Shown: positions 33,063-41,650 of the stretch, one piece after another
Layout: the number at the start of each line of letters is the position of its first letter
Position numbering within the stretch: the stretch's first letter is position 1
Source of the DNA: Bacillota bacterium
Lineage (GTDB): Bacteria; Bacillota; Dethiobacteria; Dethiobacterales; Dethiobacteraceae
DNA length: 41,650 bases
Direction of reading: 5' to 3'
Assembly: GCA_012800795.1 (NCBI GenBank)
Contig: JAAZIQ010000084.1
Span: 1-41,650, forward strand
The notes under the pieces: generated by a model
What the model saw: the letters and a program-made list of their open reading frames with translations, nothing else
The model's database searches: none
Told to the model about the DNA's origin: nothing
Program-made: the position numbers and the translations under genes

Positions 33063-36000
33063 TGAGGAAAAAATCCTTTTATAAGGATCTTTATCGCTCT
33101 ATCTGGAAAAGCCGGGGGCGCTTTTTTTCTGTAATGGCTATTATTTTTTTGGGTGTAAGCTTTTTTGCTGGCATTAATGCTACAGAACCGGATATGATTC
33201 TTTCCGCTGATAAATACTTTAAAGAACAGCGATTATCCGATTTTAAGATTTTTTCACCGCTGGGTTTTACACAGGAGGACCTGGAAAACTTAAGCAAGAT
33301 AAGCGGAGTGGAGTATATCCAGAAGGGTTACAGTCGGGATCTCTTTTTCACCACTTCCGAAGGCGTGACTTCCGTTGTAAAATTAATGAGCTATGACCCG
33401 GATGATTTTGTGGACGGCGGCTTAAACATACCTTTCTTGATAGCGGGGCGCCTGCCGCAAAAGAGTGGGGAAGTCTTACTGGAAAGGGGAGGAGGTGTTC
33501 CGCGGGAAATAGAAATTGGTTCTAAAATTACTGTAACTTTGCCGGATAATGAAGATCCCCTTACTTATTTAAAAACGGCAGAGTTTACGGTAGTTGGTTT
33601 TATGAGTTCTCCGCTATACATCACCTATGAACGGGACTTAACCAATATTGGCGATGGCTCGATAGACTATATTGCTTATATTTTGGCAGATGATTTTAAA
33701 TTGGATTCTTATAATGAAGTATATGTTAAACTTCAGGACAGTGAAAAGTATCTGGCCTATTCGCCGAGTTATCAGGACATACTGGCAAAGCCGGAAAAGG
33801 AAATAGTTGCCCTTGGGCAGTCGGCCATGGCGCGGGAAACTAAGGCCTTGCGTGAGGAATTGGAGAAAGGGAAGCAAACTTTTCTGGAACAAAAGGCGCT
33901 GGCGGAAGCAGAAATGGCTGCCGGAGCGAAACGTTTAGAGGAAGCAGAACAGGCCATAATAAACGGAGAAAAGGAACTAAAGGCAGAAGAAGAACGTTAT
34001 ACAAAAGAAATCGCTGTTGCCAAGGCGGAAATTGAAGCCGGCAAGGAAGCACTGGCGGCAGGGAGGCTGGAATATTATAACGGATATGCAGCCTGGTTGG
34101 ATGGCTATAATCGTTATCAGGATGAAAAATTGAAGCTGCAGGAAGCAAAAGCTGAACTGGATGCTGCTAAACTTCGGCTGGAAGCAGGAGAAAGGGAGTT
34201 GGAGGCAGCACGGCAGGATTTGGCTTCCGCCCGTACACAGCTGGATTATTTGCAGAATGCAATATCAATTTTAAAAACTTTGGAGGAAAGCCTGCCGGAA
34301 AATGATTCCGGTTGGAGTGAGGAAGATTATGAAGCTTTACTGGAACGCATTAGACAGCTTGATCCGGATTTAGCAAAATTAATTGAAAATAATTTAAACT
34401 ATAACGATCTGGCAAATATTCGTTCTGCTCTGCGCGCAGCCATTGCAGAATTGGAAAAACAATATGCTGAAGGTGAAAAGCAGTACCAGGAAGGTTTACG
34501 GCAGTTGGCTGAAGGGGAGAAGATGCTGAAGGCAAATAAAGCGCTGTATGAAGAGGGTTATAAGGCTTATGAGGATGGCGCAAAGCAACTGGCTGAAGCG
34601 AAAGCAGAAATAGATGAGGCGAAAGCGGAAATAGATGCGGCAGGAGCGGAAATAGATAAGCAAGCAAAACTATTAAAAACAGGGGAAAAAGAAATAGAGC
34701 AGGCAGAGAAAAGGCTTGCCAAAGAAATTGCTGCGGGTTATCGTGAGCTGGAAGAAGCCAAAAAGGAGCTGGCTGAAGGTAAGGAGATTTTTGCCCGTGA
34801 AAAAGAGGAGGCGGAGCAAAAAATAGCTGAAGCTGAGGCCGAAATCAAAGAAGCAGAACGTCAGCTGCTGGAGCTTCCCACTGAATGGTTTGTTTATACG
34901 CGTGAAGGTAATCCCGGTTATGCCGGCTATGGTGATGATGCAGAGCGGGTCGGTGCCGTTGCCAAAGTCTTTCCACTCTTTTTCTTCTTAGTGGCGGCAC
35001 TGGTCTGCTTAACAACCATGACACGTATGATTGAGGAAGAGCGAATACAAATTGGAACGATGAAAGCTTTAGGCTACAGCACTTTGCTGATTGCCAGTAA
35101 GTATCTGTTTTATGCCTTGTTAGCCAGCGTCGTCGGCAGTGTGGCTGGGGTTTTGGTGGGTTTTCAGTTGTTTCCTCGCCTGATTATGTCAATTTATGCC
35201 AACATGTACGTTATTCCCCATATGTTAAGCCCCTTCCATCTTGACTATGCACTGCTGTCCTTGGGGATTGCCATGTTAACAACTGTTGTTGCTGCTTTGG
35301 CTGCCTGCCTGGTGACGCTGCAGGAAACACCGGCACAGTTAATGCAGCCTAGGGCACCGAAGCCGGGAAAGCGTATTCTGCTGGAGCGGATAACATTTTT
35401 GTGGCAACGTCTCAATTTTATGCAAAAAGTGACTTTAAGAAATCTTTTCCGCTACAAAAAAAGACTGTTGATGACCGTACTGGGTATTGCCGGCTGTACA
35501 GCCTTGTTGCTAACTGGCTACGGCATCCGGGATTCCGTTAATGCACTCATGGATAAACAATTTGCAGAAATATTTGTTTATGATGGTATCATTATGGTAA
35601 AAGAGCAGCACAAGCTTGATATTCTCAGCAATCAGCAAGACATTGCAGCATATACCGCTGCTTTGACAGAGACAGTTACGGTTTTTAAAGAAAAAAGCGG
35701 GCGTAACTTTGAAGTTAATTTGTTGGTCCCGGAAGATGAGCGCAATTTGCCTCAATTTGTTAAGCTGCGTGAAAGAGTTTCAGGAGAAGCACTGCCTCTG
35801 ACCGAAAATGGTGCTGTTATTACGGAAAAACTGGCAAAATTACTTAATGTAGATATTGGCGATAGCTTGTCTTATCGAGACACCAGAAATCGTACTTATA
35901 CTTTTAAAGTCGCAGGTATAGCCGAGAACTATTTAACCCACTATATTTTTATGTCTCCTGCTTATTTTGATCGAGTTACTCTGAGAACGCCTGAGTACAA

Positions 36001-36541
36001 TGCCGGTATTTTTAATCTTTATCGTCCTGACGAGATAGTTGAGCAGCAGTTTAAAGAATCACTAATGAGGGAAGAAAGCGTATTGGGAGTAGCTCTAATA
36101 AAGACTTTCCGTAAGGAATTTCATGATAGCATGAGCAGCCTGGATTATATTGTGTGGATCCTGATTATAGCTGCAGGTGCTCTTGCCTTTGTTGTTTTAT
36201 ATAACCTTACTAATATTAATATTACTGAACGCATCAGGGAAATTGCTACTATCAAAGTATTGGGTTTTAGGGACAGAGAGGTATCGGCCTATGTTTACCG
36301 CGAAAATATCATTCTTGTTCTGCTTGGTACCATTTTGGGGTTAATCATGGGAGTGTTTTTGCACAAATATGTAATTGTCACAATGGAAGTGGATAATATG
36401 ATGTTTGGTCAGGAAATAATGCCGGCAAGTTATTTCTTTGCTGTTGTTCTAACCTTCCTTTTTTCCGCCTTGGTCAACTTTTTCATGTTTTTCCGGCTGC
36501 AAAAGGTTGATATGGTGGAATCTTTAAAATCTGTGGAATAG
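33062..36541 (+). CDS. FtsX-family ABC permease with long extracytoplasmic coiled coil
   Basis: A 1159-residue membrane protein. After an N-terminal helix (about 20-40) comes an extracytoplasmic MacB-like domain. Then a coiled coil of roughly residues 255-620, rich in Ala, Glu, Lys and Leu, includes three 21-base tandem repeats (34598-34660, AKAEIDE type). An FtsX block of three helices (VFPLFFFLVAALVCLTTMTRM onward), a second extracytoplasmic domain and a final FtsX block ending FRLQKVDMVESLK follow. FtsX-fold proteins with coiled coils reach across the wall, for example to control hydrolases or exporters. ATG 33062 overlaps the ATPase stop; the GTG at 33056 is less well placed. The substrate or partner is unknown. 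Confidence 0.93.
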   Translation: MRKKSFYKDLYRSIWKSRGRFFSVMAIIFLGVSFFAGINATEPDMILSADKYFKEQRLSDFKIFSPLGFTQEDLENLSKISGVEYIQKGYSRDLFFTTSEGVTSVVKLMSYDPDDFVDGGLNIPFLIAGRLPQKSGEVLLERGGGVPREIEIGSKITVTLPDNEDPLTYLKTAEFTVVGFMSSPLYITYERDLTNIGDGSIDYIAYILADDFKLDSYNEVYVKLQDSEKYLAYSPSYQDILAKPEKEIVALGQSAMARETKALREELEKGKQTFLEQKALAEAEMAAGAKRLEEAEQAIINGEKELKAEEERYTKEIAVAKAEIEAGKEALAAGRLEYYNGYAAWLDGYNRYQDEKLKLQEAKAELDAAKLRLEAGERELEAARQDLASARTQLDYLQNAISILKTLEESLPENDSGWSEEDYEALLERIRQLDPDLAKLIENNLNYNDLANIRSALRAAIAELEKQYAEGEKQYQEGLRQLAEGEKMLKANKALYEEGYKAYEDGAKQLAEAKAEIDEAKAEIDAAGAEIDKQAKLLKTGEKEIEQAEKRLAKEIAAGYRELEEAKKELAEGKEIFAREKEEAEQKIAEAEAEIKEAERQLLELPTEWFVYTREGNPGYAGYGDDAERVGAVAKVFPLFFFLVAALVCLTTMTRMIEEERIQIGTMKALGYSTLLIASKYLFYALLASVVGSVAGVLVGFQLFPRLIMSIYANMYVIPHMLSPFHLDYALLSLGIAMLTTVVAALAACLVTLQETPAQLMQPRAPKPGKRILLERITFLWQRLNFMQKVTLRNLFRYKKRLLMTVLGIAGCTALLLTGYGIRDSVNALMDKQFAEIFVYDGIIMVKEQHKLDILSNQQDIAAYTAALTETVTVFKEKSGRNFEVNLLVPEDERNLPQFVKLRERVSGEALPLTENGAVITEKLAKLLNVDIGDSLSYRDTRNRTYTFKVAGIAENYLTHYIFMSPAYFDRVTLRTPEYNAGIFNLYRPDEIVEQQFKESLMREESVLGVALIKTFRKEFHDSMSSLDYIVWILIIAAGALAFVVLYNLTNINITERIREIATIKVLGFRDREVSAYVYRENIILVLLGTILGLIMGVFLHKYVIVTMEVDNMMFGQEIMPASYFFAVVLTFLFSALVNFFMFFRLQKVDMVESLKSVE

Positions 36542-36552
36542 AGGCGAGAAGA

Positions 36553-37125
36553 TTGAGAATTACAAAGGACCCGGAAGTTCGGAAACAGGAAATACTGGAA
36601 ACGGCAATGAAGCTTTTTGCTGAGCAAGGCATTAGTAAAACATCCATGAATGATATTGCCAAAACTGCAGGGATAACAAAGGGATTGGTGTATTATTATT
36701 TCGCCTCCAAAGAAGAGCTGGTTGCGGAAGTGGCATCGTTTATTGTTAAGGAGGTAAACCAGCGGCTGGTGGCAATTGTCCAAGACCAAGGGCTGGATTT
36801 TTATGAGAAACTGGCGCAGATTTTACGCCTGTATTTAATAACTATGCATGAACATTATAATTTTATGGAATATTCACCGGCGAGTCCCGGTGTATATGAG
36901 TTAATAAAAAACAGCCTTACGGAAGCCGCCCTGCTTTATACTAAAGACTTTATCAACCAGGCTTTGGAAGCAGGCATTTTAAAAATTTCATATCCTGAGT
37001 ATACCTTAAAAATGATAATTAATGGCATTGCTGATCTCTATGTGGAGGGTGTACGTGATCCGCAAATTTTGGCAGTTTTAATTGAACAGTCTCTTGCTTT
37101 ACCGAAAGGTTCACTTAAGCTGTAG
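36553..37125 (+). CDS. TetR family transcriptional regulator
   Basis: A 190-residue protein with an N-terminal TetR HTH (RKQEILETAMKLFAEQGISK, then SMNDIAKTAGITKGLVYYYFASKEEL at residues 33-58) and an all-helical ligand domain. TTG 36553 follows an AGAGGCGAGAAG site 11 bases after the permease stop, so it is the third gene of the ABC operon. It probably represses that operon through the dyad at 32302-32318. The ligand is unknown. Confidence 0.93.
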   Translation: MRITKDPEVRKQEILETAMKLFAEQGISKTSMNDIAKTAGITKGLVYYYFASKEELVAEVASFIVKEVNQRLVAIVQDQGLDFYEKLAQILRLYLITMHEHYNFMEYSPASPGVYELIKNSLTEAALLYTKDFINQALEAGILKISYPEYTLKMIINGIADLYVEGVRDPQILAVLIEQSLALPKGSLKL

Positions 37126-37174
37126 TGTGCAGAAATTGGCTCTGCAAAATAATGCCTTGCTGCAACAAAAAAAT

Positions 37175-37198
37175 GCCTCCTGAGATGGGAGGCTTTTT
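37175..37198 (+). terminator. Terminator after the TetR gene
   Basis: GCCTCC (37175-37180) pairs with GGAGGC (37188-37193) across seven bases, preceded by an A-run and followed by five T residues. Confidence 0.85.
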
Positions 37199-37210
37199 AA
37201 ATCTACTTAA

Positions 37211-37238
37211 TTGACTCTTTACTGTAAAATTATATAAT
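37211..37238 (+). promoter_or_regulatory. Promoter of the ZIP transporter gene
   Basis: TTGACT (37211-37216) and TATAAT (37233-37238) are 16 bases apart, about 60 bases upstream of the start codon. No clear operator dyad is visible. Confidence 0.75.
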
Positions 37239-37298
37239 GGACTATGTATTACTGATAACAAACTATTGAAGTATTGTTTTGCTGTGAGGAGAGATGAC

Positions 37299-38123
37299 AT
37301 GGCACATGTTAATACTCTGCTTTTTGCCTTTGGACTTACTATGTTTGCAGGAATGTCTACGGTTATTGGTAGTTTCCTAGTCCTGCATGTTAAAAAAATA
37401 GATAAAAAGTTTTTATCTGCGGCACTTGGCTTTTCTGCAGGAGTGATGATTTATGTCTCATTAATTGAAATTTTTGCAGAGGCCAAATTGTCACTGACAA
37501 AAGTTTACGGTGCAGATAAAGGCTATTGGTATACTACCTTAGCTTTTTTTGCCGGCATAGTCCTAATTGCTCTTATTGATAGATTTTTCTCCGATAGCGA
37601 TCATCCTCACGAAATACTTGATCCCGGCGATGAAAAATATCAACAAAGCGCCGGTAATCCGGAGTTAATGCGAGTTGGTATATCCTCGGCCGTGGCCATA
37701 GCAATTCATAATTTTCCTGAAGGCATGGCAACTTTTGTCAGTGCCATGGAAGATCCAACTTTGGGCTTAAGTATTGCCATAGCCATTGCCATTCACAATA
37801 TACCTGAAGGTATTGCTATTGCTGTGCCTATTTATTATGCAACCAAGGATAAAAGTAAAGCATTTTTGTATTCTTTTCTTTCAGGCTTATCTGAGCCGCT
37901 TGGCGCTGTCGTTGGTTATTTGTTAATATTGAAGTTATTTAATAAAATAGTGAATGACGCCATCTTTGGGATTGTTTTTGCTGCGGTGGCAGGTATCATG
38001 GTTTATATTTCTTTGGACGAGCTGCTGCCGACGGCCGAGAAATTTGGGGAACATCATGCGGCTATTTATGGATTAATTTTAGGCATGATGCTGATGGCTT
38101 TAAGTCTTTTGCTTTTGTCATGA
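37299..38123 (+). CDS. zupT: ZIP family divalent metal transporter (ZupT-like)
   Basis: A 274-residue membrane protein with about eight helices. The metal path is marked by HNFPEGMATFVSA and, 37 residues on, HNIPEGIAIAVPIYYA, the paired signatures of ZupT-type importers of zinc, iron and related ions. The N-terminus LLFAFGLTMFAGMSTVIGSF also fits. The segment SDSDHPHEILDPGDEKY is the usual variable, His-bearing loop. ATG 37299 is chosen because GAGGAGAG is well spaced; the frame extends to a weak TTG at 37266. It is a single-gene unit with its own promoter. Confidence 0.93.
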   Translation: MAHVNTLLFAFGLTMFAGMSTVIGSFLVLHVKKIDKKFLSAALGFSAGVMIYVSLIEIFAEAKLSLTKVYGADKGYWYTTLAFFAGIVLIALIDRFFSDSDHPHEILDPGDEKYQQSAGNPELMRVGISSAVAIAIHNFPEGMATFVSAMEDPTLGLSIAIAIAIHNIPEGIAIAVPIYYATKDKSKAFLYSFLSGLSEPLGAVVGYLLILKLFNKIVNDAIFGIVFAAVAGIMVYISLDELLPTAEKFGEHHAAIYGLILGMMLMALSLLLLS

Positions 38124-38162
38124 AGGGTATCAGATTCAGTTATATGTCGAAAAATCTAATCA

Positions 38163-38213
38163 TTGACTACTATATATTGAGCTGGTAAAATATAGGCATA
38201 CTAGATATTGTGT
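38163..38213 (+). promoter_or_regulatory. nrdJ promoter with two NrdR boxes
   Basis: TTGACT (38163-38168) and TAAAAT (38186-38191) are 17 bases apart. Two 16-mers match the NrdR consensus ACACwATATaTwGtGT: CTACTATATATTGAGC (38167-38182) in the spacer and ATACTAGATATTGTGT (38198-38213) just downstream. They are 31 bp apart, three helical turns, as NrdR sites usually are. Repression by dATP-bound NrdR is the expected control. Confidence 0.85.
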
Positions 38214-38255
38214 TCTAATACATCAAATTTTGTTATCATCATAAAGAAGGTTGGG

Positions 38256-40619
38256 ATGGACTTGAGCTTTACGGACAAAGTACCTAGTGATTGGCCGGCA
38301 ATGCAGTTAACGCCGACTGCTAAAGTGGTATTGGAAAAAAGATACTTAAAAAAAGACGGCGATAAGGTGCTGGAGGCACCGGAAGATATGCTGTATCGCG
38401 TCGCCAGTGTTATTGCCGGTGTTGAAAAGCAGTATGGTAAATCCGAAGAAGAAATTGCAGAATTGACAAAAAGTTTCTACGAAATGATGGCAAATTTGGA
38501 ATTTATGCCAAACTCTCCAACACTAATGAATGCCGGCAGGGACCTGGGCCAGTTAAGCGCATGTTTTGTTTTGCCGGTAGATGATAGTATGGAAGATATT
38601 TTCGATGCCATTAAATTTGCGGCAATAATACATAAATCAGGTGGTGGAACAGGTTTTAGCTTTTCCCGCCTCCGTCCCAAAAATAGTGCCGTCCGCTCGA
38701 CGGGAGGAGTGGCTTCCGGGCCCGTCAGTTTTATGAAGGTTTTTAATGCAGCGACAGAGGCTGTAAAGCAGGGCGGAACAAGGCGCGGCGCTAATATGGG
38801 AATTCTCAGGGTAGACCACCCGGATATATTGGAATTTATTCGGTGTAAAGAAGATAATCAGGAGATCACAAATTTTAACATCTCAGTAGGTATCACTGAG
38901 GAATTTGTGCAGGCTCTGCGTGAAAAGAGAGAATATGATTTGGTTGATCCGCATACAAAAAAAGTTGTGGGCCAATTGTCAGCGGTTGAGGTATTTAATG
39001 AGATAGTTGATCATGCCTGGCGGAATGGCGAACCGGGTATTATTTTCTTAGAACGTCTAAACCGAGACAATCCTACGCCCAAACTCGGCGAAATTGAAGC
39101 CACTAATCCTTGTGGAGAGCAGCCTCTTTTGCCTAATGAAGCCTGTAACCTTGGCTCCATTAATTTGAGTAAAATGGTTAAAGAGCAGGATGGACAAACT
39201 GTAATTGACTGGGAGCATTTAGCTTATGTTACGCGTTTGGCAGTCCGCTTTTTAGATAATGTAATCGATGCCAATCAATACCCTCTGCCCAAGATAGAGG
39301 AAATGGCTAAGGGTAACCGAAAAATCGGCTTGGGTGTAATGGGTTTTGCGGATTTATTAATTAAATTAAAGATCTCGTATGCTTCAGAGGAAGCAGTGGA
39401 CTGTGCGGAAAAAGTAATGAAATATATCCAACTGCAGGGTAGGTTGGAATCGGAACGCTTGGCTGATGAGCGAGGAACATTTCCCAATTATGAGGGTTCC
39501 ATTTATGATGGAAAGCGCAGGATGCGCAATGCCACGGTGACTACAATTGCTCCGACCGGCACTATTTCTATGATTTGCGGTGCGTCAAGCGGGGTAGAGC
39601 CAATCTTTGCCGTTGCCTATACTAAAAATGTAATGGATGGAACTTCTTTTGTTGAAGTCAATCCCTTGTTTGAGCAATATGCACGTGAAAATAATTTTTA
39701 TTCCCCTGCACTAATGGCTAAAATTGCTGAGACCGGTTCAGTGCAGGGTTTGCCGGAAGTGCCTTTATGGGTACAAAAGATTTTTGTTACAGCGCAGGAA
39801 ATTGCACCTGAATGGCATATCCGTATCCAGGCTGCTTTTCAGAAATATACTGATAATGCTGTTTCAAAAACAATAAATTTCGCCAATGACGCTTCACGTG
39901 AAGATATTGCCAAAGCTTATTTGTTGGCTTATGAATTGGGGTGCAAAGGCTTAACTGTCTATCGAGACGGCAGCAGAGAAGAGCAGGTTCTTTCTGTAGG
40001 AACCAAGAAGGAAGAAAAAGAGGCCGCACCGTCTGTTGTTTACGGCAAAATTACACCCCGCCCCCGACCTGATGTAACCATGGGGGTTACAGAAAAAATC
40101 AGAATTGGCTGCGGTAACCTTTATGTCAGTGTTAATGCCGACGAAATAGGGATTTGTGAAGTTTTCACCAATACAGGGCGAGCCGGTGGTTGTGCTTCAC
40201 AATCTGAAGCAACTGCACGCTTAATTTCCATTGCTCTTCGGTCAGGAATTTCTGTGGAGGAAATAATTGATCAAATTCGCGGGATTCGCTGTGCTGCCTG
40301 TATTCGCCGCGAAGGGGTGAATGTAACTTCCTGCCCGGATGCCATTGCCAGGGTAATAAAAAAATATATGGATGTAGGTGCTAATGATAATGGTTCTGCC
40401 AACGCCGACAACAACGGTCTTTCCAAAGCAATGCAAAAATTATCGGATGTGGCGGCCATGTCGGGCGAATATGTAAAAAAGATTCCTGTAAACAGTCTCA
40501 AAAAAAAAGTTAAAACCGGAGTAGCCGTTAACGAAGCTTGTCCTGATTGCGGTATGCCTATTAATCATGAAAGCGGTTGTGTTGTTTGTATGCACTGTGG
40601 TTATTCTAAATGTGGCTAA
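38256..40619 (+). CDS. nrdJ: Adenosylcobalamin-dependent (class II) ribonucleotide reductase
   Basis: A 787-residue single-chain enzyme that reduces ribonucleotides to deoxyribonucleotides using B12 instead of oxygen. Signatures: FMPNSPTLMNAGRDLGQLSACFVLP with the first redox Cys at about 103, GGTGFSFSRLRP, TRRGANMGIL, the NPCGEQPLLPNEACNLGSIN active-site segment near 285, and ATVTTIAPTGTISMICG. The C-terminus has the TSCPDA region and a four-cysteine tail (CPDCG, then CVVCMHCGYSKCG) that re-reduces the active site or binds zinc. ATG 38256 follows AAGAAGG. Control by NrdR is suggested by the promoter; no cobalamin riboswitch is seen. Confidence 0.96.
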   Translation: MDLSFTDKVPSDWPAMQLTPTAKVVLEKRYLKKDGDKVLEAPEDMLYRVASVIAGVEKQYGKSEEEIAELTKSFYEMMANLEFMPNSPTLMNAGRDLGQLSACFVLPVDDSMEDIFDAIKFAAIIHKSGGGTGFSFSRLRPKNSAVRSTGGVASGPVSFMKVFNAATEAVKQGGTRRGANMGILRVDHPDILEFIRCKEDNQEITNFNISVGITEEFVQALREKREYDLVDPHTKKVVGQLSAVEVFNEIVDHAWRNGEPGIIFLERLNRDNPTPKLGEIEATNPCGEQPLLPNEACNLGSINLSKMVKEQDGQTVIDWEHLAYVTRLAVRFLDNVIDANQYPLPKIEEMAKGNRKIGLGVMGFADLLIKLKISYASEEAVDCAEKVMKYIQLQGRLESERLADERGTFPNYEGSIYDGKRRMRNATVTTIAPTGTISMICGASSGVEPIFAVAYTKNVMDGTSFVEVNPLFEQYARENNFYSPALMAKIAETGSVQGLPEVPLWVQKIFVTAQEIAPEWHIRIQAAFQKYTDNAVSKTINFANDASREDIAKAYLLAYELGCKGLTVYRDGSREEQVLSVGTKKEEKEAAPSVVYGKITPRPRPDVTMGVTEKIRIGCGNLYVSVNADEIGICEVFTNTGRAGGCASQSEATARLISIALRSGISVEEIIDQIRGIRCAACIRREGVNVTSCPDAIARVIKKYMDVGANDNGSANADNNGLSKAMQKLSDVAAMSGEYVKKIPVNSLKKKVKTGVAVNEACPDCGMPINHESGCVVCMHCGYSKCG

Positions 40620-40637
40620 AATTGCATTTATAGTTAA

Positions 40638-40685
40638 TTGGTAGTGCCAAAAGCTGTATGGTATAATTTTTATAAATATTTATAA
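40638..40685 (+). promoter_or_regulatory. Promoter and palindrome before the small winged-helix gene
   Basis: TTGGTA (40638-40643) and TATAAT (40662-40667) are 18 bases apart. Directly after the -10 box lies the perfect 16-bp palindrome TTATAAATATTTATAA (40670-40685), over the likely transcription start. Self-regulation by the encoded DNA-binding protein is possible. Confidence 0.6.
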
Positions 40686-40708
40686 GCTAGAATTATGGAG
40701 GCGATAGT

Positions 40709-40888
40709 ATGGATAGTTACGAAGCAGTACTTAACTGTTTCCAAAATGCTGATAAGCCTTTGAGAGCAGGCGATGTTGCTGAAGCCACCGGCCTTGATAA
40801 AAAAGAAGTGGACAAGATTATGAAAAAACTAAAACAGGAAGAAAAAATAGTCTCACCAAAAAGATGTTATTGGGAAATAAAGAAATAA
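40709..40888 (+). CDS. 59-residue winged-helix DNA-binding protein
   Basis: A very small protein (59 residues) starting at ATG 40709 with GGAGG at 40697-40701. It reads as a compact winged helix: YEAVLNCFQNADKPLRAGDV (helix and turn), EATGLDKKEVDKIMKKLK (recognition helix region), then KIVSPKRCYWEI (wing). Similar mini-HTH proteins occur in Clostridia and are often labelled MarR-like. The frame is supported by the good ribosome site, promoter-like sequence upstream and a strong terminator directly after it. The target is unknown. Confidence 0.75.
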   Translation: MDSYEAVLNCFQNADKPLRAGDVAEATGLDKKEVDKIMKKLKQEEKIVSPKRCYWEIKK

Positions 40889-40890
40889 TT

Positions 40891-40936
40891 CTATCAGTCA
40901 AAAAACACCATTTTTATGGTGTTTTTTGACTGATAG
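40891..40936 (+). terminator. Unusually long perfect terminator hairpin
   Basis: A perfect 21-bp stem (40891-40911 with 40916-40936) closes on a 4-base T loop. It includes an A6 tract facing a T6 tract. It follows the small winged-helix gene by two bases and is likely bidirectional. Confidence 0.88.
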
Positions 40937-41079
40937 GAAATCTTGTCAAGCTTGCATTGTTTTTTTTATTTTGGCTGCTAATATTTATGAATTGACAAAT
41001 TCACTTTTTCAATTTATTGTTGTAGGCGGGGATGTTATATTTTATAGCAACCCTGAAAAATTACAAAAGGGGCTGCTAA

Positions 41080-41607
41080 ATGTTAAAGGAAAGATTGCTT
41101 TGGGCATTTCAGGAAATTGGTTTTGATGAATACAAAGAACTGGAAACGCATGAGTTAGTTTTTTCCGAAGATGTTTTCAATCAGTGTGCTAAAAATATTT
41201 GTGGTAATTTTAATAAAAATCATGCCTGCCCTCCACGAGCAGGGAGCGTAGAGGAGCGTAAAGCAAGAATATTAAACTATAAAAAAGGCTTTTTGCTTTC
41301 TAAATTTGCTTCCATTAGAACAAGAGAGGAAATGGAAACTTCAATGCAGGAGGTTTTCGAAGCAATAAAAAAATTACGTTCCATTTTTACTAATGATGAT
41401 GTTCTAATTCTAGGAGCAGGTCCCTGTACGGTTTGTAAGCGTTGTACTGCCCTCGATGATAAACCTTGCCGTTTCCCGGATAAAATCCAGTATTCTATGG
41501 AGGGCTGCGGTATTGATGTGGTGCGTATGTCATTACAAAAAGAAATGCGGTATAATCCGGGTCGGGGGAAAATTGCCTATTTTACTTTGGTAGTTTATAA
41601 TGATTAA
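41080..41607 (+). CDS. DUF2284 cysteine-rich metal-binding protein
   Basis: A 175-residue soluble protein with the DUF2284 cysteine pattern: CAKNICGNFNKNHACPP near residues 36-52, CTVCKRCTALDDKPCRFP near residues 115-132, and SMEGCGIDV near 140. These probably bind an iron-sulfur cluster or zinc. The family is common in anaerobes and its activity is unknown. AAAGGGG precedes ATG 41080. The last 43 bases of the window after it hold nothing I can identify. Confidence 0.85.
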   Translation: MLKERLLWAFQEIGFDEYKELETHELVFSEDVFNQCAKNICGNFNKNHACPPRAGSVEERKARILNYKKGFLLSKFASIRTREEMETSMQEVFEAIKKLRSIFTNDDVLILGAGPCTVCKRCTALDDKPCRFPDKIQYSMEGCGIDVVRMSLQKEMRYNPGRGKIAYFTLVVYND

Positions 41608-41650
41608 CTGGGAAGACCCGCAATAAGTCTTTAGTAAACAATTGACGCCG

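Noticed and set aside
38124-38255. Cobalamin riboswitch upstream of nrdJ
   Set aside because: The gap is only 132 bases, contains no B12-box-like sequence and is occupied by the promoter and NrdR boxes.
40926-41126. Open frame between the long terminator and the DUF2284 gene
   Set aside because: It begins inside the terminator, has no ribosome binding site, overlaps the DUF2284 gene in another frame and resembles no protein.

Overview
The window looks like chromosomal DNA of a low-GC, obligately anaerobic Bacillota, most likely class Clostridia. The evidence is AT-rich codon use, AGGAGG-type ribosome binding sites, TTG/GTG starts, a TetM-like factor fused to a YacP-like domain, a MurT/GatD-type pair, a CooS-family CO dehydrogenase, a selenocysteine formate dehydrogenase, a class II (B12) ribonucleotide reductase and several small Clostridia-type domains (DUF438, DUF2284, DUF3798, DUF4358, DUF6530). 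I cannot name genus or species. I saw no rRNA, tRNA, CRISPR array, prophage or intact insertion sequence.

Layout. 1-120 is a perfect inverted repeat at the very edge of the window. 248-2292 is a MurT/GatD-like pair in which all three glutaminase triad positions are replaced. 2467-4962 is a metal locus: a hemerythrin-like small protein, a P1B ATPase interrupted by a one-base frameshift, and an HMA metallochaperone. 5142-7763 is a TetM-like GTPase fused to a NYN (YacP/Rae1-like) nuclease domain. 7895-14174 is a five-gene run: MoxR, DUF58, DUF4129 membrane protein, MBOAT acyltransferase and a DHHW/AlgX-like partner. 14282-15203 is a DUF6530 plus GIY-YIG-like pair behind an elaborate promoter. 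Then come sodA (-), a DUF4358 lipoprotein, an unknown protein, and a self-regulated YtrA-type GntR/ABC operon (-).

19480-25090 is a one-carbon block. cooS (+) converges on fdhF (-), and metF lies upstream of fdhF. fdhF contains an in-frame UGA followed at the E. coli spacing by a textbook SECIS hairpin, so the two open frames are one selenoprotein gene. Between metF and fdhF, two mutually exclusive hairpins can hide or free the fdhF ribosome binding site. The cooS product has Glu at one C-cluster cysteine position. 25295-30728 (-) is a complete BMP/sugar-type ABC importer with a DUF3798 binding lipoprotein.

31042-41607 holds a DUF438/hemerythrin/PAS protein, a TetR-controlled MacB/FtsX-type ABC system with a long coiled coil, a ZIP metal transporter, nrdJ behind two NrdR boxes 31 bp apart, a 59-residue winged-helix protein and a DUF2284 cysteine-rich protein.

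The strongest leads for undescribed biology are the TetM-NYN fusion, the MurT/GatD-like complex without a glutaminase centre, the altered CooS, and the metF-fdhF RNA switch candidate. All functions are inferred from sequence and remembered family features; no database search was possible.
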